This document shows positions 1 through 11,213 of a DNA stretch of 64,000 nucleotides, in pieces. The stretch spans positions 7,558,638-7,622,637 of the forward strand of contig CM029393.1 of the NCBI GenBank assembly GCA_017165825.1. The letters run 5' to 3'. Each line of letters starts with the position of its first letter. Positions within the stretch are counted from its first letter, which is position 1. A model generated the notes under the pieces. The model ran no database searches and was not told the DNA's origin. It saw only the letters and a program-made list of their open reading frames with translations. Source of the stretch: Hepsetus odoe. Taxonomy: Eukaryota; Chordata; Actinopteri; Characiformes; Hepsetidae. A program made the translations under genes and the position numbers.

Positions 1-338
1 TAAAGAATTGAATACTTTTGCACAGCACTATATGAAAAGGACCTCTAATGTGATTGGCTGCCCTGTATTCGCTTTCGGCCTGATAGAAATGATTTATAGC
101 TTCAGCATGAATGGCCGAAGACAAACCACTATAGGCTGAATTTTTTACTGTATTTGAATGGGTTCATGGCTGTGACATCACACCCACAAAGCAGCATAGT
201 TTATTTTATTGACTGAATCAAAATCTCACAAAGCAATTCTGTTTAACATGAAATTTGCCCTTTAAATTCGCAGTGTCATGGCAGTCATGACCATGCAGTC
301 AGCAATGGTGCTGAACTTAATCAATGGCTAAGTTAAAG
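1..338. other. Intergenic, nothing recognised
   Basis: AT-rich sequence. I see no gene, known repeat or simple repeat before the first SINE fragment. Confidence 0.5.
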
Positions 339-484
339 TGGAAAGTGAAAGTGAAAGTGACAACCCTTGTCATTGCGAGGTCACAGCACAGCACACAGTG
401 AACCACAACGAAATCGGACCTCTGCATTTAACCCATGCAAACACCGTACAGCACTGAGCAGCTATTGAAAGTGCCCAGGGAAGT
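339..484 (-). mobile_element. SINE (family A), 5'-truncated
   Basis: The reverse complement ends in the family's repeated ACTTTC tail. It carries the block read here as ACAGCACACAGTGAACCAC and the GGGCAGCTATTGAAAGTGCCC-like segment in slightly decayed form. The tRNA-like head is missing. Family A is defined from the copies in this window: a tRNA-like head with A and B boxes, a body with GAGGTACCCTTGAGCAAGG, and a (CACTTT)n end, about 245 bp in all. Confidence 0.8.
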
Positions 485-1146
485 TGTGCAGAGCAGCTGT
501 GCCTTAATGGGAGGTGTGAGCGTGGCCTCACTTTTATAACAAAGTTGTTCCACCAGGCTAACCTACACATCTTTTTAAAAAGCTCATAACACAACTGCGC
601 TCTTGGGAAGTTGTCTGATTTATATTGCACTTTGCAACACTGTACCTGCTTAAATAAGGCTGTGCTGGGCCTAGATATATTGGCATAAGGGCTTGCCAAA
701 GTGGCAGGTCAGCTAGCTAACGTTGCATTAGTACAGTTTTGCTGACAGAATGACTAATAAGATGCCACTGATCATTGGTCTTACTGGAATCAACTGAAGG
801 AACAGCCAAGTGTAACTTCTATGTTGGTACATTAGGTCCGAATGCACCCAGAAGAAATGGAAAGGCCAAGTGAAAGTGTGGCCACACTGATCACTCACTG
901 ACAGTACCTTAAAGCGAAAGTTCTGCAAGATTATCAGATTTACCCAGCTTTGAACTCTGCTACATAGTAGAGGCATAACCATGTCATGACAGACTATGTC
1001 CATTAACACAAATGCCATATTACCTTTAACAGTAATAGTGAGATAGTTTGAAATATTTGATGTCATGAATATCAATGAGCATGAAAAATAAAATGAAAGT
1101 GATTATTTGTCAAGGCCAGCACACATTGCTTTAAAACGAAGCAGTG
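485..1146. other. Intergenic, nothing recognised
   Basis: Two short reading frames on the minus strand have no protein-like composition and are ignored. No repeat was recognised. Confidence 0.4.
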
Positions 1147-1386
1147 GGGCAGCGGTGGCCTAGTGGTTAGGGAGTTGCCCCAGCACTGGAAGAATGTGGG
1201 TTCGATCCTCACAAGTAGGTTGCCCTGAGGTACCCTTGAGCAAGGTACTGTCCCCATCACTGCTCCCTGGGCACTTTCAATAGCTGCCCACTGCTGCATG
1301 GGTTAAATGCAGAGGTCCAATTTTGTTGTGGTTCGCGTGTGCTGTGCTGTGACCTCGCAATGACGAGGGTTGTCACTTTCACTTTC
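1147..1386 (+). mobile_element. SINE (family A), full length
   Basis: Complete copy. The tRNA-like A box (TGGCCTAGTGG) is at 1156-1166 and the B box (GGTTCGATCC) at 1199-1208. The body GAGGTACCCTTGAGCAAGG follows, and the copy ends in CACTTTCACTTTC. Polymerase III internal promoter boxes of this kind are typical of tRNA-derived SINEs. It does not fold as a functional tRNA and is followed directly by the SINE body. Confidence 0.9.
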
Positions 1387-1390
1387 AGTG

Positions 1391-1511
1391 GGCTACTATA
1401 TCCAGCACCCTTGGAGCAGTGATGGGGATGGTGCCTTGCTACCTCAGAGCAACTTTTGGTCCAGTGACTTGAACCCAGAACTGATTAAGAGGCTTAGTCC
1501 CTAACCGCTAC
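1391..1511 (-). mobile_element. SINE (family A) fragment, inverted next to a full copy
   Basis: Reverse-strand body and head fragment with GCAGTGATGGGGATGGT and CCCTAACCGCT. It abuts the plus-strand copy tail to tail, so the pair forms an inverted arrangement of about 365 bp. It is more diverged than its neighbour. Confidence 0.7.
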
Positions 1512-1640
1512 AAAAAAAAGCAAAGTGCTCTCTTTGAATTCAATCAAATAAATAGTGTCTCATATGCTACAAGTTTCAGTTTGATCTAGATTGTCCCTCG
1601 TTATTTAGACTAAATCCCGGTTTTAAAGGCCCAAATTAAA

Positions 1641-1796
1641 GTCAAGTCAAGTAGGATTTTATTGTCATTTCAGCCATATACACAGTACACAGTGAAACGA
1701 AATAACGTTCCTCCAGGACCCTGGTGCTACACACAAGACAAGACACAACACAAGACAAGACAAGACACAAGACAACATAACACAGGGCAACAAGTG
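1641..1796 (+). repeat. Interspersed repeat with ACAAGACA simple tail
   Basis: A block starting GTCAAGTCAAGTAGG and containing TTTATTGTCATTTCAGCC and CAGTGAAACGAAATAACG, then a degenerate ACAAGACA-type tandem tail (1731-1790). I recognise this as a common interspersed repeat of fish genomes but cannot name the family. Related fragments appear at 26302 and 63826. Confidence 0.6.
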
Positions 1797-1950
1797 CAAA
1801 GCCCTGGCTTTAATAGGCATAGCTTGTTACTGGATATATTTGTCATTTAGGGTCATAAACCACATAAGCGAGTGTTTTCTGAAACCAAACCCAGTATCAG
1901 ATCAGTCCAATGTGAATAATGATCTAGGAATAAAGTAGCTTTTGCCTGTT

Positions 1951-1992
1951 GCTGGTTCATACTCTGGTTCATACTCTGGTTCATGCTCCAGT
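1951..1992. repeat. Three-copy 13-bp tandem repeat
   Basis: TGGTTCATACTCT is repeated about three times. Confidence 0.7.
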
Positions 1993-2776
1993 TAAAGGCA
2001 AACTTTGGATGTTTTCCCTCATGGCTCCTTTGTACGAATTTGAATTTTTTCCACAACAATCACTTTGAAACTTCACATCCAGAAAACTGGGATTATTTCC
2101 ATCACTAAAAATATACCAGTGCTACAGGCAAACGTATGGAATCTTTAAGGCACGAGCTGATAAAGATTTCCTATCAGTTCTGAGCTCATTTGGTGGGGAG
2201 ACAGGGATTAACATGAGCTTGTTAAACAAAGGTTCAGACCCACAGCATCCCACAAGCACTTAATTATTTGTAGCCCCAGTTAATGGGCTATACATTACAC
2301 CTTGCTGTGGGCAAAGTCAAGTTTTAAACAGCTATTTAACTCCAGCCTGCTGTTTTCTGCTTCCCAGCAGCTGTCTTGGAACAGCAAATGAATGCTGGAA
2401 TCTCAGGCTTTATATAATAATGGCTGGCATGAACATGAAGCATAAATCATGCGTTACATCACGGATCTGGCTGGCCTGCTTTGGCGCAACCCTTCTGTGA
2501 ACTGTTCAGTATCATTGCAGTTTCTAAAACACCACCAAGAGTTTGAATAAATGGAGAGGCTTTGTAAAGGGCTGTTTAAATTGTAACACCCCGACGTAAT
2601 CTCAGCTTGGTCCTTTGTGCTTACAGTATCAATGATACTTGACAATCTATTTCTTCTCCTTCTTGAGAGTTTCTCATACACATTGTGAAATGCACCCACT
2701 GATTCATTCTTTGCTTTCAGTGCTGAGTGCATACCGAGTCATTTCAGACAGATCCAAGACCATTTCATGGTTATTT
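1993..2776. other. Intergenic, nothing recognised
   Basis: No gene, named repeat or tandem array seen. The short reading frames here lack coding features. Confidence 0.4.
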
Positions 2777-3029
2777 GTGAAAGTGAAAGTAACTATTTGT
2801 CATTGTGAATCACAGAACAGCACACAGTGAACCACAATGAAATGCATCCTCTGAACTTAACCCATACACACTGTGCAGAAGGGGGCAGTTATGTCAAGCA
2901 CACGGGGAGCAGTGATGGGGATGGTACCTTGCTCAAGGGCACCTCAGGGCAACCTGCTGTCAGTCAGAGATTGGAACCCACGGCCTTCTGATCCTGGAGC
3001 CTAGTCCCGAACCACTAGGCCACCGATGC
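2777..3029 (-). mobile_element. SINE (family A), near full length
   Basis: The tail (GTGAAAGTGAAAG) is on the left. The body has GGTACCTTGCTCAAGGG, and the head ends CCACTAGGCCACCGATGCC on the right. Both head and tail are present. Confidence 0.88.
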
Positions 3030-3099
3030 CACCTATAGTTGCTTTCCCTCTTCTGTGGTTCTGACCACAAGAGTTTAAGATTTGGAAGCGCAGTCGATG

Positions 3100-3300
3100 A
3101 GACTAACTGTCCATCCTTTATCTACACTGCTGCCTACCCAAGCAATAATTGAGGGAAAAGTGGAGAAACACCCTCACCTGTCCATGGCAGAGACATACAG
3201 TCACACCTAGGACAATTTAACATCTCCTAATGACTAAATGTCTGGGAGGAAAACCTCCTACACCAAACGCAGAAAATCGATGAGATCCAAAAGGTAGACA
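3100..3300 (-). repeat. LINE 3'-tail relic (L2-like)
   Basis: Decayed reverse-strand copy of a LINE 3' region shared with 7125, 21134 and 57627. It shows segments resembling TATCTACACTGCTGCC, a decayed form of the tail's ACAATTTAACATCTCC, and GGAGGAAAACC. The best copy of the same type in plus orientation is at 57175-57472. Confidence 0.45.
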
Positions 3301-3765
3301 CATAGCATCCTGAGTTGTCCATCAGACAAAAAACATTAACTTTTTTAATGAACAGCTAAATAAGGTAATATTACAGAAACTCTATACATATACGAATATT
3401 CAGTCTGTTCCCTAAAATATAAATACATTTACGCTTAAATGCGGTAAATTAGGTTTAGCCTGCTCTGACTTTTTTGGATGAAGCAGTATGAATCAGAAAA
3501 AACATGCATAGTAAAAATACAGCCTGATTATAGGAAAAAGAAAGGTTGAGGGTAATAAACAAGGGAACTAACATGCCAGTGTGAAGTGGAAATATAAAGT
3601 ATAATATTCAATAACAGTGCCGGTAACCTGAGATGCTACTGTTGGGTCAAAAGCTGGTTTAGCTTTTATGAACTCCTCCTTGTGGAGAATCTTCAGCCTG
3701 TTAAATGTGAGTGAGATACAAGACATGTCCATGTCCACAACAGAATGCTTCATCTGCATTTCAGC

Positions 3766-3884
3766 CGTGTGCAGCAGGGGGCAGCTATTTAAAGCACCTG
3801 GGGAGCAGTGATGGGGACGTACCTTGCTCAAGGGTACCTCAGGGCAACCTATTGATCATGGATTTGATCCTGGTGCCTGGTCCT
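3766..3884 (-). mobile_element. SINE (family A), partial
   Basis: Middle part only: GCAGCAGGGGGCAGCTATT, GTACCTTGCTCAAGGG and TACCTCAGGGCAACC. The head is degraded and the (CACTTT)n tail is missing. Confidence 0.75.
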
Positions 3885-5621
3885 TGGTGAAGGTTGGTGA
3901 AGCTATTCATTAAAGTGATTGAAGACTAACATTTGACCTAAAAAGGCTTCATTTACCAATGAAGCCAGCATGGGGTTTATTTTGTGGCCAATGCAACATA
4001 AAATATAATGTTTATACTGCACTTCTTTTGAGTTAGGATTCTCTCATCTCACCATTTCGGGCAGTGTGTTTGACCCTCATCCCAGTGTCCAGCCTTTGTT
4101 TGCAACGTTGTCCTTTTCAGCCTGATATCCAGCTGCCAAACATCAGCCATCTCATTCAGCATATCAAAGGACCAGGTGGGCTACGAGAGCATTTGTTGCT
4201 GGCTGGTGTTACTGGTTGTGGCCATTCCTACTAAGATGAAAAGACTCCACATGTATTGCACAGTTTTTCTTTCGAAGAAATGGAGGTCAATTACTGGGAT
4301 CCACCCGCTGAGCCAGGGTTCACCTCCTGATCACGCTGTAGTAAAGCTGTAGTGTCTTTACCGAACAAAATGAATGTCAAGCAGAACATGGAGTCAAACA
4401 GAGAATTTCAATAAGCGTAACACCGTTGTAGTGTCAAAGGCAGAAGGAGCAGCGAGCTGGCTGCAGTTAGGTCATCATGTAATTTGCTGTTGTTTCTACC
4501 CATCGGGGGATCCCATGGATGTTAAGACTACAAAGTAGTCATATTTCCCAAGCAGGGACTTCTGTTGCTGTGGTTACACAGTGAAGGTCAAAGTAGTAGT
4601 GGTTGCCTACATCTCCCTGGCCATGAGTGTTAAGGCATGTGATGTAGTGATCATTAGCCCCATCTGCTGGTGCTTCAGACATCTCAAAACGTCCGGCAGC
4701 TGTGATGGGTGATGCTGCGGATGTTCAACTCACGCCTTCCCTCGTCAGCTTCCTCCTGCTTGATGATTTCTACAGCTCAGCTCTGCATTTCATGCTTTAC
4801 ACTTCCTTCTTTCCTTGACACTTTCATTTGCAAGTGACACATATTTCCTAATTGGCCATGTGGATTTCTTACACTACTCTCACTCCCTTACCTTGTAGGT
4901 CCACTTGTATAGTTAGACACTGTATCTCACTTTTGGATCTGTGTTAAACATCCTCTAGTTCTGCTTCAGTGGGCAAGCTTCACACACTATTCTGCCAATA
5001 TCATTATAATGTAAGTGTCCTGACTGTGCAGGAGATGGCCCGACACCCACCTATGTCCAGTGGCTAAAAGTGACCATTGCTGGAAGGGGTAGAGGGAACC
5101 TGAGAAACAGATAGGTGGCTTATAGAGCAGATGTGTGAAATGAATCAACAAAATAAACCTTTAAACCCTAAGAGTGTGTTTGTGGGCCCACAACTTAAAT
5201 CTTAAATCCATAATGTTCCAAATAAAGTTGAATAGTTACTGAATAATGAGTCGTAGGGCTAATAACTGGACATAAAACTGAAGGTTCAAGAGGTTCATAG
5301 ATGCTGCATCAGCCTATGTGAGCAAAATCTTCTGCAACTTCCTCCTGACCCTAATCTAATATTTCTGTTTGTTCCTCTTTAGGATTTTAATAAGCTGCTG
5401 TAGGTGTTTCTGTGTGGGATTGGAATAAAAGATTGCATATCCTGTAGGGCTCCATAGGAGGACCACCCACCTCTGAACTAGATTTTAAAATATGAGGTGG
5501 GGTGTTTGACTGCAATGAAATCCTGATAATTGCCATGCATTGGCAGCATCAGGGACATTTTTGATGGTTTAGCTGAAAAGGAGTGCAGACTGCAATCAAT
5601 AATCAATGCACTCACCAGACA
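3885..5621. other. Long intergenic stretch, no gene recognised
   Basis: About 1.7 kb with no recognised repeat and no convincing exon. I looked for open frames bounded by AG/GT splice sites and found none with protein-like composition. Confidence 0.35.
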
Positions 5622-5705
5622 GTGGTGGTGGTCTAGTGGTAGGACAGTTGCCTATGGACCAGGAAGTTGCAGGTTTGAATCCCACCTCCAGCACTGCCTC
5701 CATTG
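5622..5705 (+). repeat. tRNA-Gly-like SINE head (second family)
   Basis: GGTGGTCTAGTGGTAGGA (A-box region) is followed 30-40 nt later by GGTTTGAATCCCACC (B-box region). The same head occurs at 16195-16275 with a different flank. It differs from family A by GTGGTAGGA in place of GTGGTTAGG. It is a pseudo-tRNA or short SINE, not a working tRNA, because the acceptor stem does not pair. Confidence 0.55.
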
Positions 5706-6126
5706 GTTTCTTGAGCAAAAATGAAAGAATTCATATGTAGGTCATTGTATGACATAACAAATCGAGCCGGTCAGGGACTGGAAGATGAAGTTATGGAAGC
5801 AAAATATGAATAAAAGAAGGGTGGATCAAGGTTTTTTCATTGTACTGTAACCCTACCACTTTGATAAACGTTGGATTTCTATTTCTAACTTTTAAAGTGA
5901 ATGGATTGGTATTGGTACAGTGAAAGGTACAGGATTGGTAACTCTCTTCATTTTCTGTCTTCATCTTCAGCCTTCATCCTGCCCTGATGAACAAATAAAC
6001 CCTCAGATGACAGAAATATTGTCATTCATCACCATCAAATCCTCACAACGTCTCTTTCATTTTAAAATAGCCTCCCTGATTGAATACCCCACTATACAGA
6101 AAAGTTATAATATCCTCAAAACACCC

Positions 6127-6178
6127 CATTCTTCTTCTTCTTCTTCTTCTTCTTCTTCTTCTTCTTCTTTTTCTTCTC
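6127..6178. repeat. TTC microsatellite
   Basis: A run of about 16 TTC units. It makes the poly-serine run in a spurious plus-strand frame. Confidence 0.95.
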
Positions 6179-6179
6179 T

Positions 6180-6540
6180 CAGCTGCTCCTGTTTAGGGTT
6201 CACCACAGCAGATCACGTGTTTCCATTTCTTCAGGTCTTCTGCATATTCCTCTTTCACATTGACCACCTGCACGTCCACTCTCACCATGTTCATAAACCT
6301 CCTCTTTTTCCTTCCTCTTCTCCTCTTTCCTTGCAGCTCCATCTTCAACAACCTTCTCCTGATATAATCCTCGTCTCTCCTCTGGACATGTCCAAACAGA
6401 CGCAATCTTCGCTTCTCAAAATTTGTCTCCAAATCATCCAACCTGAGCTCTCCGGCTAATACACTCGTTCCTAATCCTGCCCATCCTCGTCACACCCAAA
6501 GCAAATCCAAGCATCTCATTATATTTGTGCATTGTTCTGC
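6180..6540 (-). pseudogene. Non-LTR retrotransposon RT C-terminus (RTE-like) relic
   Basis: The minus strand at 6441-6193 encodes 82 residues: RLRLFGHVQRRDEDYIRRR, then a basic GKRRRGRKKRR block, then EDLKKWKHVICCGEP. This is the C-terminal end that follows the reverse transcriptase domain in a common fish LINE (RTE-like as I recall it). Only the last part of the ORF and some 3' sequence are present, so this is a 5'-truncated dead insertion. Shorter relics of the same end occur at 8485, 25872 and 43785. Confidence 0.75.
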
Positions 6541-6689
6541 TTGGCTTCAGTTAAGTGATCATTCGGAGACAGCAGGATGGACTTTTTCAATGATGTACAT
6601 TTTCTTTACATGTATAGTACCACTCTCCCATAACCCTGGTTGAAAGATTCAACCTGAAAAAAATCTTCACCTTCTTAGACAAAGCTGCC

Positions 6690-6940
6690 ACACACACTCA
6701 CACTGTTCAAAATGTAACTGTGCTGGTGTCACTGCTGTGCTGAGATTCGTCCACAACCCTGACAATATCTGGGTCGGTATTCCCACAGCTTCTCTGAGCA
6801 GGAGTGCTGATATAAGACTGCATCCACCTTTTATTTATTATGACTATACTAGCTGATTCCAGATGAGCACTCCTACTCTCAGACACTTCATGAATACGGG
6901 CTCTGATCAGTAGTCGCCCAATTTTAGTCCTTTCCATTGG
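6690..6940. repeat. Decayed fold-back (hAT-like) repeat fragment
   Basis: Contains GTGTCACTGCTGTGCTGAGA, a phrase found in an abundant fish fold-back repeat. A related block occurs at 13460-13680. The family assignment is from memory and weak. Confidence 0.35.
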
Positions 6941-7124
6941 CAAAAAGGGTTTTTTTACATTGTATGCAAAAAAAAGAAAAACAGCTGCAAGTCATAACTG
7001 TAAGCCTTTAAAGATGCAAAAGCCAAACCTCCTATCGACACCTAAAAAACCTCACATTACAACAACCGCAGCTGAGTTTCTGATTCAGTGACAAATTGAA
7101 TTGAGTGTGTAGAGAAAATAACAC

Positions 7125-7270
7125 CATCCGTCCGTTATCTTAGCTGTTCATCCTTACCAGGCTCACAGGGGGTGATGGAGAAATATACAGAAAGGACCCA
7201 AACTGGGAATCAAAACCATAACCTTCTTGCTAAGGGGTTACGCCACCACCACACCATTGTGTTGCCTAAT
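7125..7270 (-). repeat. LINE 3'-tail relic (L2-like)
   Basis: Contains GTTCATCCTTACCAGGCTCA and AAACTGGGAATCAAAACC, shared with the relic at 21134-21350. Orientation is inferred from the copy at 57175-57472. Confidence 0.5.
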
Positions 7271-7455
7271 ACACACTATGTTGGGTTGGAAACCAATAAA
7301 ACACAAAATATGGTTTGAAGATAAACATACAGATCATTTCTTGAAAACGTATAACTTTGGAACTATTAATCCTTGTGTCGTTAAGGTACAGAGACCATCT
7401 AAGTGTCATTATAAACAGGCAGTCCTCATTTCATATACATCACAAAACTGCAAAG

Positions 7456-7457
<2 letters not shown>

Positions 7458-7485
<28 letters not shown>
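7458..7485. repeat. CA microsatellite
   Basis: Uninterrupted AC dinucleotides. Confidence 0.95.
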
Positions 7486-7487
<2 letters not shown>

Positions 7488-8484
7488 AATATAAAAAAAT
7501 GGGAAAGCATGTATGAGTTCCTCCATAAATTGTCCATAAGTTGGATGTTAAAGAGGAATCCAAGAAAGCATTTTTAAGTGGTTCCATCTTAAGTTCGAGG
7601 TCGCCTTGGTAACCCTGGTTGGTCCATGCAAACCAGTTCTCAGCCCATTCTGAAATTCTGAACTCTTCAGCCTCTGTGTAGCTTTTAAACAGCTCCTCAG
7701 GTTCCAGGAGAAAGATCCTGAAATGGTCACCATCAACTTCGCCTCTGATCAGCTCGACCTTCCACAGTGCCTGACGTGGTTCCCGCTGGTGGCATGTTCC
7801 CGTGGTTCCTGCTTTTTATTAAGGTGGTATTTTTGTTCTCTCTGGGTGGGTAGGATGCCTCCCATCGCTCGCACCCCAATGCCAACCAGAAAGGGCTCGC
7901 TGTCGGAGGCATTTTGAACTTGATAAGTGACGGTTAATTGGTGGAGTTGAACATAAAAATTGGTGGAATGATTTGGGAGAAATTTTAGAGATAATATTTG
8001 ACAGACTTGTACCTCTGCATGATGATCTTTTCCAATTTGGATGTAATACTACAGTTCCGCTCTATAATGGAACAAGTATAACACAGTTATCTAAATTTGT
8101 AGATTTCAGCTTGACGTGTTTTTAATGAAGAATTATTAAAGAAATGTTTCTGCAGGGTTGAATCTGTCTGCAGGATGGCTGCCAGCCAGCACCGGAGCAC
8201 AGGAACCCCCCCGAAGGACACGCGCTGATAAAAGTGTTGTGTGTCTAATTTAGTCACTTTATGTTCACAGAAATCTTAATACCGTTGGGGAGTTCAATGT
8301 AATAACATCTACGTCTGAATAGTGGACGGTAGTGTGACGCACATTATGACAGATGCACCTGATAAACCCTTGGACATGGATCGGTCCTACAAACGAAACG
8401 TGTGGGAGGTGCCGTCAGGGTAGGCAGGTGAGACAGAGGCAGGGCCTCACCTGTCATCATGAACAGCGAAAAAAAACAATCTTC
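7486..8484. other. Intergenic, nothing recognised
   Basis: A GC-richer block (7720-7910) gives a 64-residue plus-strand frame with no recognisable domain and no clear splice sites. I treat it as non-coding. Confidence 0.35.
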
Positions 8485-8575
8485 TTCTTTTGGCTGCTCC
8501 CGTTTAGGGGTCAACACAGTGGATCATTCGTTTCCATTTCTTCAGTTCCTCTGCATCTTCCTCCTTCAAATAACC
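8485..8575 (-). pseudogene. RTE-like LINE C-terminus fragment
   Basis: The minus strand encodes EDAEELKKWKRMIHCVDP, matching the end of the relic at 6193-6441. It is a very short 3' fragment. Confidence 0.65.
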
Positions 8576-8659
8576 ACCAAAATCGCTGAATTTGTGCATT
8601 TCCTGTTCAAACAGAGGAGAGAAACAGACTGCAAGAGAAAGAGAAAGAGGACTGTGCTT

Positions 8660-8866
8660 CCCTCGCACACACTGTCCTGCACACACACTGTCCCGCACAC
8701 ACACTGTATCTCACACACACTGTATCTCACACACAGTGTCTCTCACACACAGTGTCTCTCATGCACACTGTCCCGCACACACACTGTCCCACACACACAC
8801 TGTCCCTCACACACACTGTCCCTCACACACAGTGTTCTGCACACACTTTATCTCACACACAGTGTC
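8660..8866. repeat. 16-bp minisatellite (CACACACTGTCYCTCA-type)
   Basis: About a dozen imperfect units of ACACACTGTCCCGCAC or CTCACACACAGTGTCT. Several spurious His/Ser/Leu-rich frames arise from it. The units run into each other without spacers. Confidence 0.9.
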
Positions 8867-9004
8867 ACAGCTTAATACTGAGTTTAAAATGTATGAATTT
8901 AACCAGTAAGGTTTTAAGATCATCACACCAAATAACACACAGAGCATCTGCATTCTAAACAATAAAGGGGTGTTTAATGAGTAGAAATTCATTTCATTAT
9001 ACAA

Positions 9005-9270
9005 TTTGGGCAGCAATGGCCTAATGGTTTGGGACTTGCCCCAGGTCAGAAGATCGTGGGTTTGATTTCCTCACAAGTAGATTGCCTTGAGGTACCTATG
9101 AGCAAGGTACCGTCCCCATCACAGCTTCGTGGGCACTTTCAATAGCTGCCCCCTGCTGCACGTGTGTATGGGTGAAACGCAGACGTTTAATTTAGTCGTG
9201 TTGTGTTGTGTTGTGCTGTGCTGCATTTCACAATGCCAAGGGTTGTCACTTTCACTTTCACTTACACGAT
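9005..9270 (+). mobile_element. SINE (family A), full length
   Basis: The head GGGCAGCAATGGCCTAATGG has a mutated A box. The body is intact and the tail is GTCACTTTCACTTTCACTT. The poorly matching A and B boxes suggest an older copy. Confidence 0.88.
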
Positions 9271-10616
9271 TTAGTGGATTTTCAGTTTTTATGTTTATTT
9301 TTTTATCAGTTTTTATATACTATAACCCAGGAAATCCCCACATTTCTTAAACTGTAGCGAAAAAAAGAAAGCAGGCTAAACTTCACATCCAAAAGCCTCT
9401 AAAAACAACACCATTTACACAAATAGCCTAAATTCCCAGGCTCTTCTAAGGGTTAACTGGTAAATGAGCTTACGTCTTGTTTGTCCAGTCTGAAGCAACG
9501 CACAGTACATTTTTCTTTGCTTTGAACACATAGCTGTGAGGGACTAATGAGCATGTCTATCCCTGGCGCTTCCTCTGATGGTGGCGTGTGTTCTCTGGAG
9601 TGTGAATAATCAGCCAATTTCTATTCTATCGGCCTGTACTTCATGCTGTGCTCCAGCCAGTCGAATCCATCGTCCGACTCACTCTACAAAGACCATTAAC
9701 TCAATTAATACGCCTTCACGCTTATCTGTGTCAATAAGATCTTCATTTAAAATATGTGTTATGCTACAGAATGAAGTGCAGGGGAGGGGAAATGACCTCA
9801 AAGACAAAGTACTCGCTCTTTTAATAGAAACTTTATCACATGGCATGGATCTGCATTACATTATCAGAAACACCTACGCTCTGCTTTTACTGGCTGACCA
9901 CTTCATGAGCTCTAAATACCTTACAGGTCCAGTTCATAGGTGCACAATAATTGGCCGAAGCCCAATGTTCATCAGCCCATTTCTATCCCACGCATCAGTG
10001 ATAAGGTGCCACCATGGGATCACATAGCATTTGTTGGGCACTTTGGTACCCATCATCCCAAGCTATAAAAATCTTAGCACGACCAACCAGAAGGCATGTG
10101 TGGCTGATTTTCTAATTCACTCTGAGTGCAGCCAAACAAGCTATAAGTTTACCTCTTCATTAACATTTCTGCTCATATTTTAATACAGTAGGAAGAAACA
10201 ATGCAATAAAAAGCATCAAATCTAATACGCCATGACTTTTGCACAGGTCACGTGAAAAATGATGCTGTATTTCTTTACGATGTGTTACATCAATCACTAA
10301 AAAGTAACTGTATTAAAACAGAGAAGATGCATTTCTTTGATGAAGTGTGCAAACTTGCACAAACTTCAAACCTGTGGTTTCTGTTCAACAGTTATTTCAC
10401 ATAAAATATTACATAAAATGAGCAAACCTGCAGGCAATACTGCAAATTAAAACAAGTGATGAAATCCAAAAGATTCGCCATGAAAAGTAAGTCGTCCGTA
10501 AAAGGACTGTGCCAACGAGAGCCTGGAGGCAAAAGCTGGAGCGTTAACTAAAAACATTAGCTAAGCATTCTTAGTTATGGTACTTTTACCACACATCATC
10601 CCTGTGCAAACATCAC
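9271..10616. other. Intergenic, nothing recognised
   Basis: No named repeat. A 149-residue plus-strand frame (9578-10027) has no recognisable domain and no signal that it is spliced or expressed, so I do not call it a gene. Confidence 0.35.
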
Positions 10617-11213
10617 CAAAGTATTGTGAAAAAGTCTTGAGTCCCCCTTCATTTCTTCATATTTTGCAAAGTCCAGCCAATAAATAGGAGCGATAGGAAT
10701 GTCCTTCAAGAAGCCTGGAGAACTATTCCTGAAGATGACTTCAAGAGACAGTGGTGGCCTAGTGGTTCGGGCGTCGGCCACATGATCGGCGGCTCTGGGG
10801 TTTGAACCCCTTCCCAATAGGTTGCCCTGAGGTACCCTTGAGCAAGGTGCCGTCCTTGTCTCGCTCCTCCCTGTGATGGGCTGGCGACCTGTCCAGGGTG
10901 CGTCCCCCGTCCTCGCCCTGTGTGTGCTGGGTTGGACTCCAGCAACCCTGTTTGGGACAAGCAGCAGAAGATGGATGGACTTCAAAAGATGACAAGAAAG
11001 CTCATCTAAGAGAGTTGAGGCTGTGCTGCAGAACAATGGTGGGCACAGCTAATATTGACTTTAAAGCTGGTTAGAAATCTACAAACACTCTTTGTGTTCC
11101 TTCATTTCATGTGTGTTTGCACAGGTTGCGATAAATCACTGAAGCTCTATTGTCTCATTTTAACAAAAAATATAAAGAAACAAGGGGAGACTCAAGACTT
11201 TAGGACAGTGCTG
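10617..11213. mobile_element. Tc1-type MITE, interrupted by a composite SINE
   Basis: The ends are inverted repeats: left GTGAAAAAGTCTTGAGTCCC and right GGAGACTCAAGACTTTAGGAC. Related internal sequence (AGCCTGGAGAACTATTCCTG, GACAAGAAAGCTC) occurs without the SINE at 50075-50190. Removing the inserted SINE leaves about 355 bp, a normal MITE size. No transposase is encoded. Confidence 0.7.
10747..10977 (+). mobile_element. Composite SINE: family A head plus LINE-type tail
   Basis: A tRNA-like head (TGGCCTAGTGG, B box GGTTTGAACCCC) and the start of the family A body run to GTCTCGCTCC at about 10867. From there the sequence is CTGTGATGGGCTGGCGACC through to ATGGATG, the tail of a LINE-like repeat. 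The whole unit is flanked by a 10-bp direct repeat with one mismatch (GACTTCAAGA at 10737-10746, GACTTCAAAA at 10978-10987). It therefore moved as one piece into the Tc1-type MITE. Confidence 0.88.

Noticed and set aside
1147..1220. tRNA genes at the SINE heads (A and B boxes present)
   Set aside because: The acceptor stems do not pair and each is joined to the same SINE body.
5920..6459. 179-residue plus-strand frame with a long serine run
   Set aside because: The serine run is the TTC microsatellite, and the rest is the antisense of a LINE relic.
8459..8958. Several His/Thr/Ser/Leu-rich frames
   Set aside because: All are translations of the 16-bp minisatellite.
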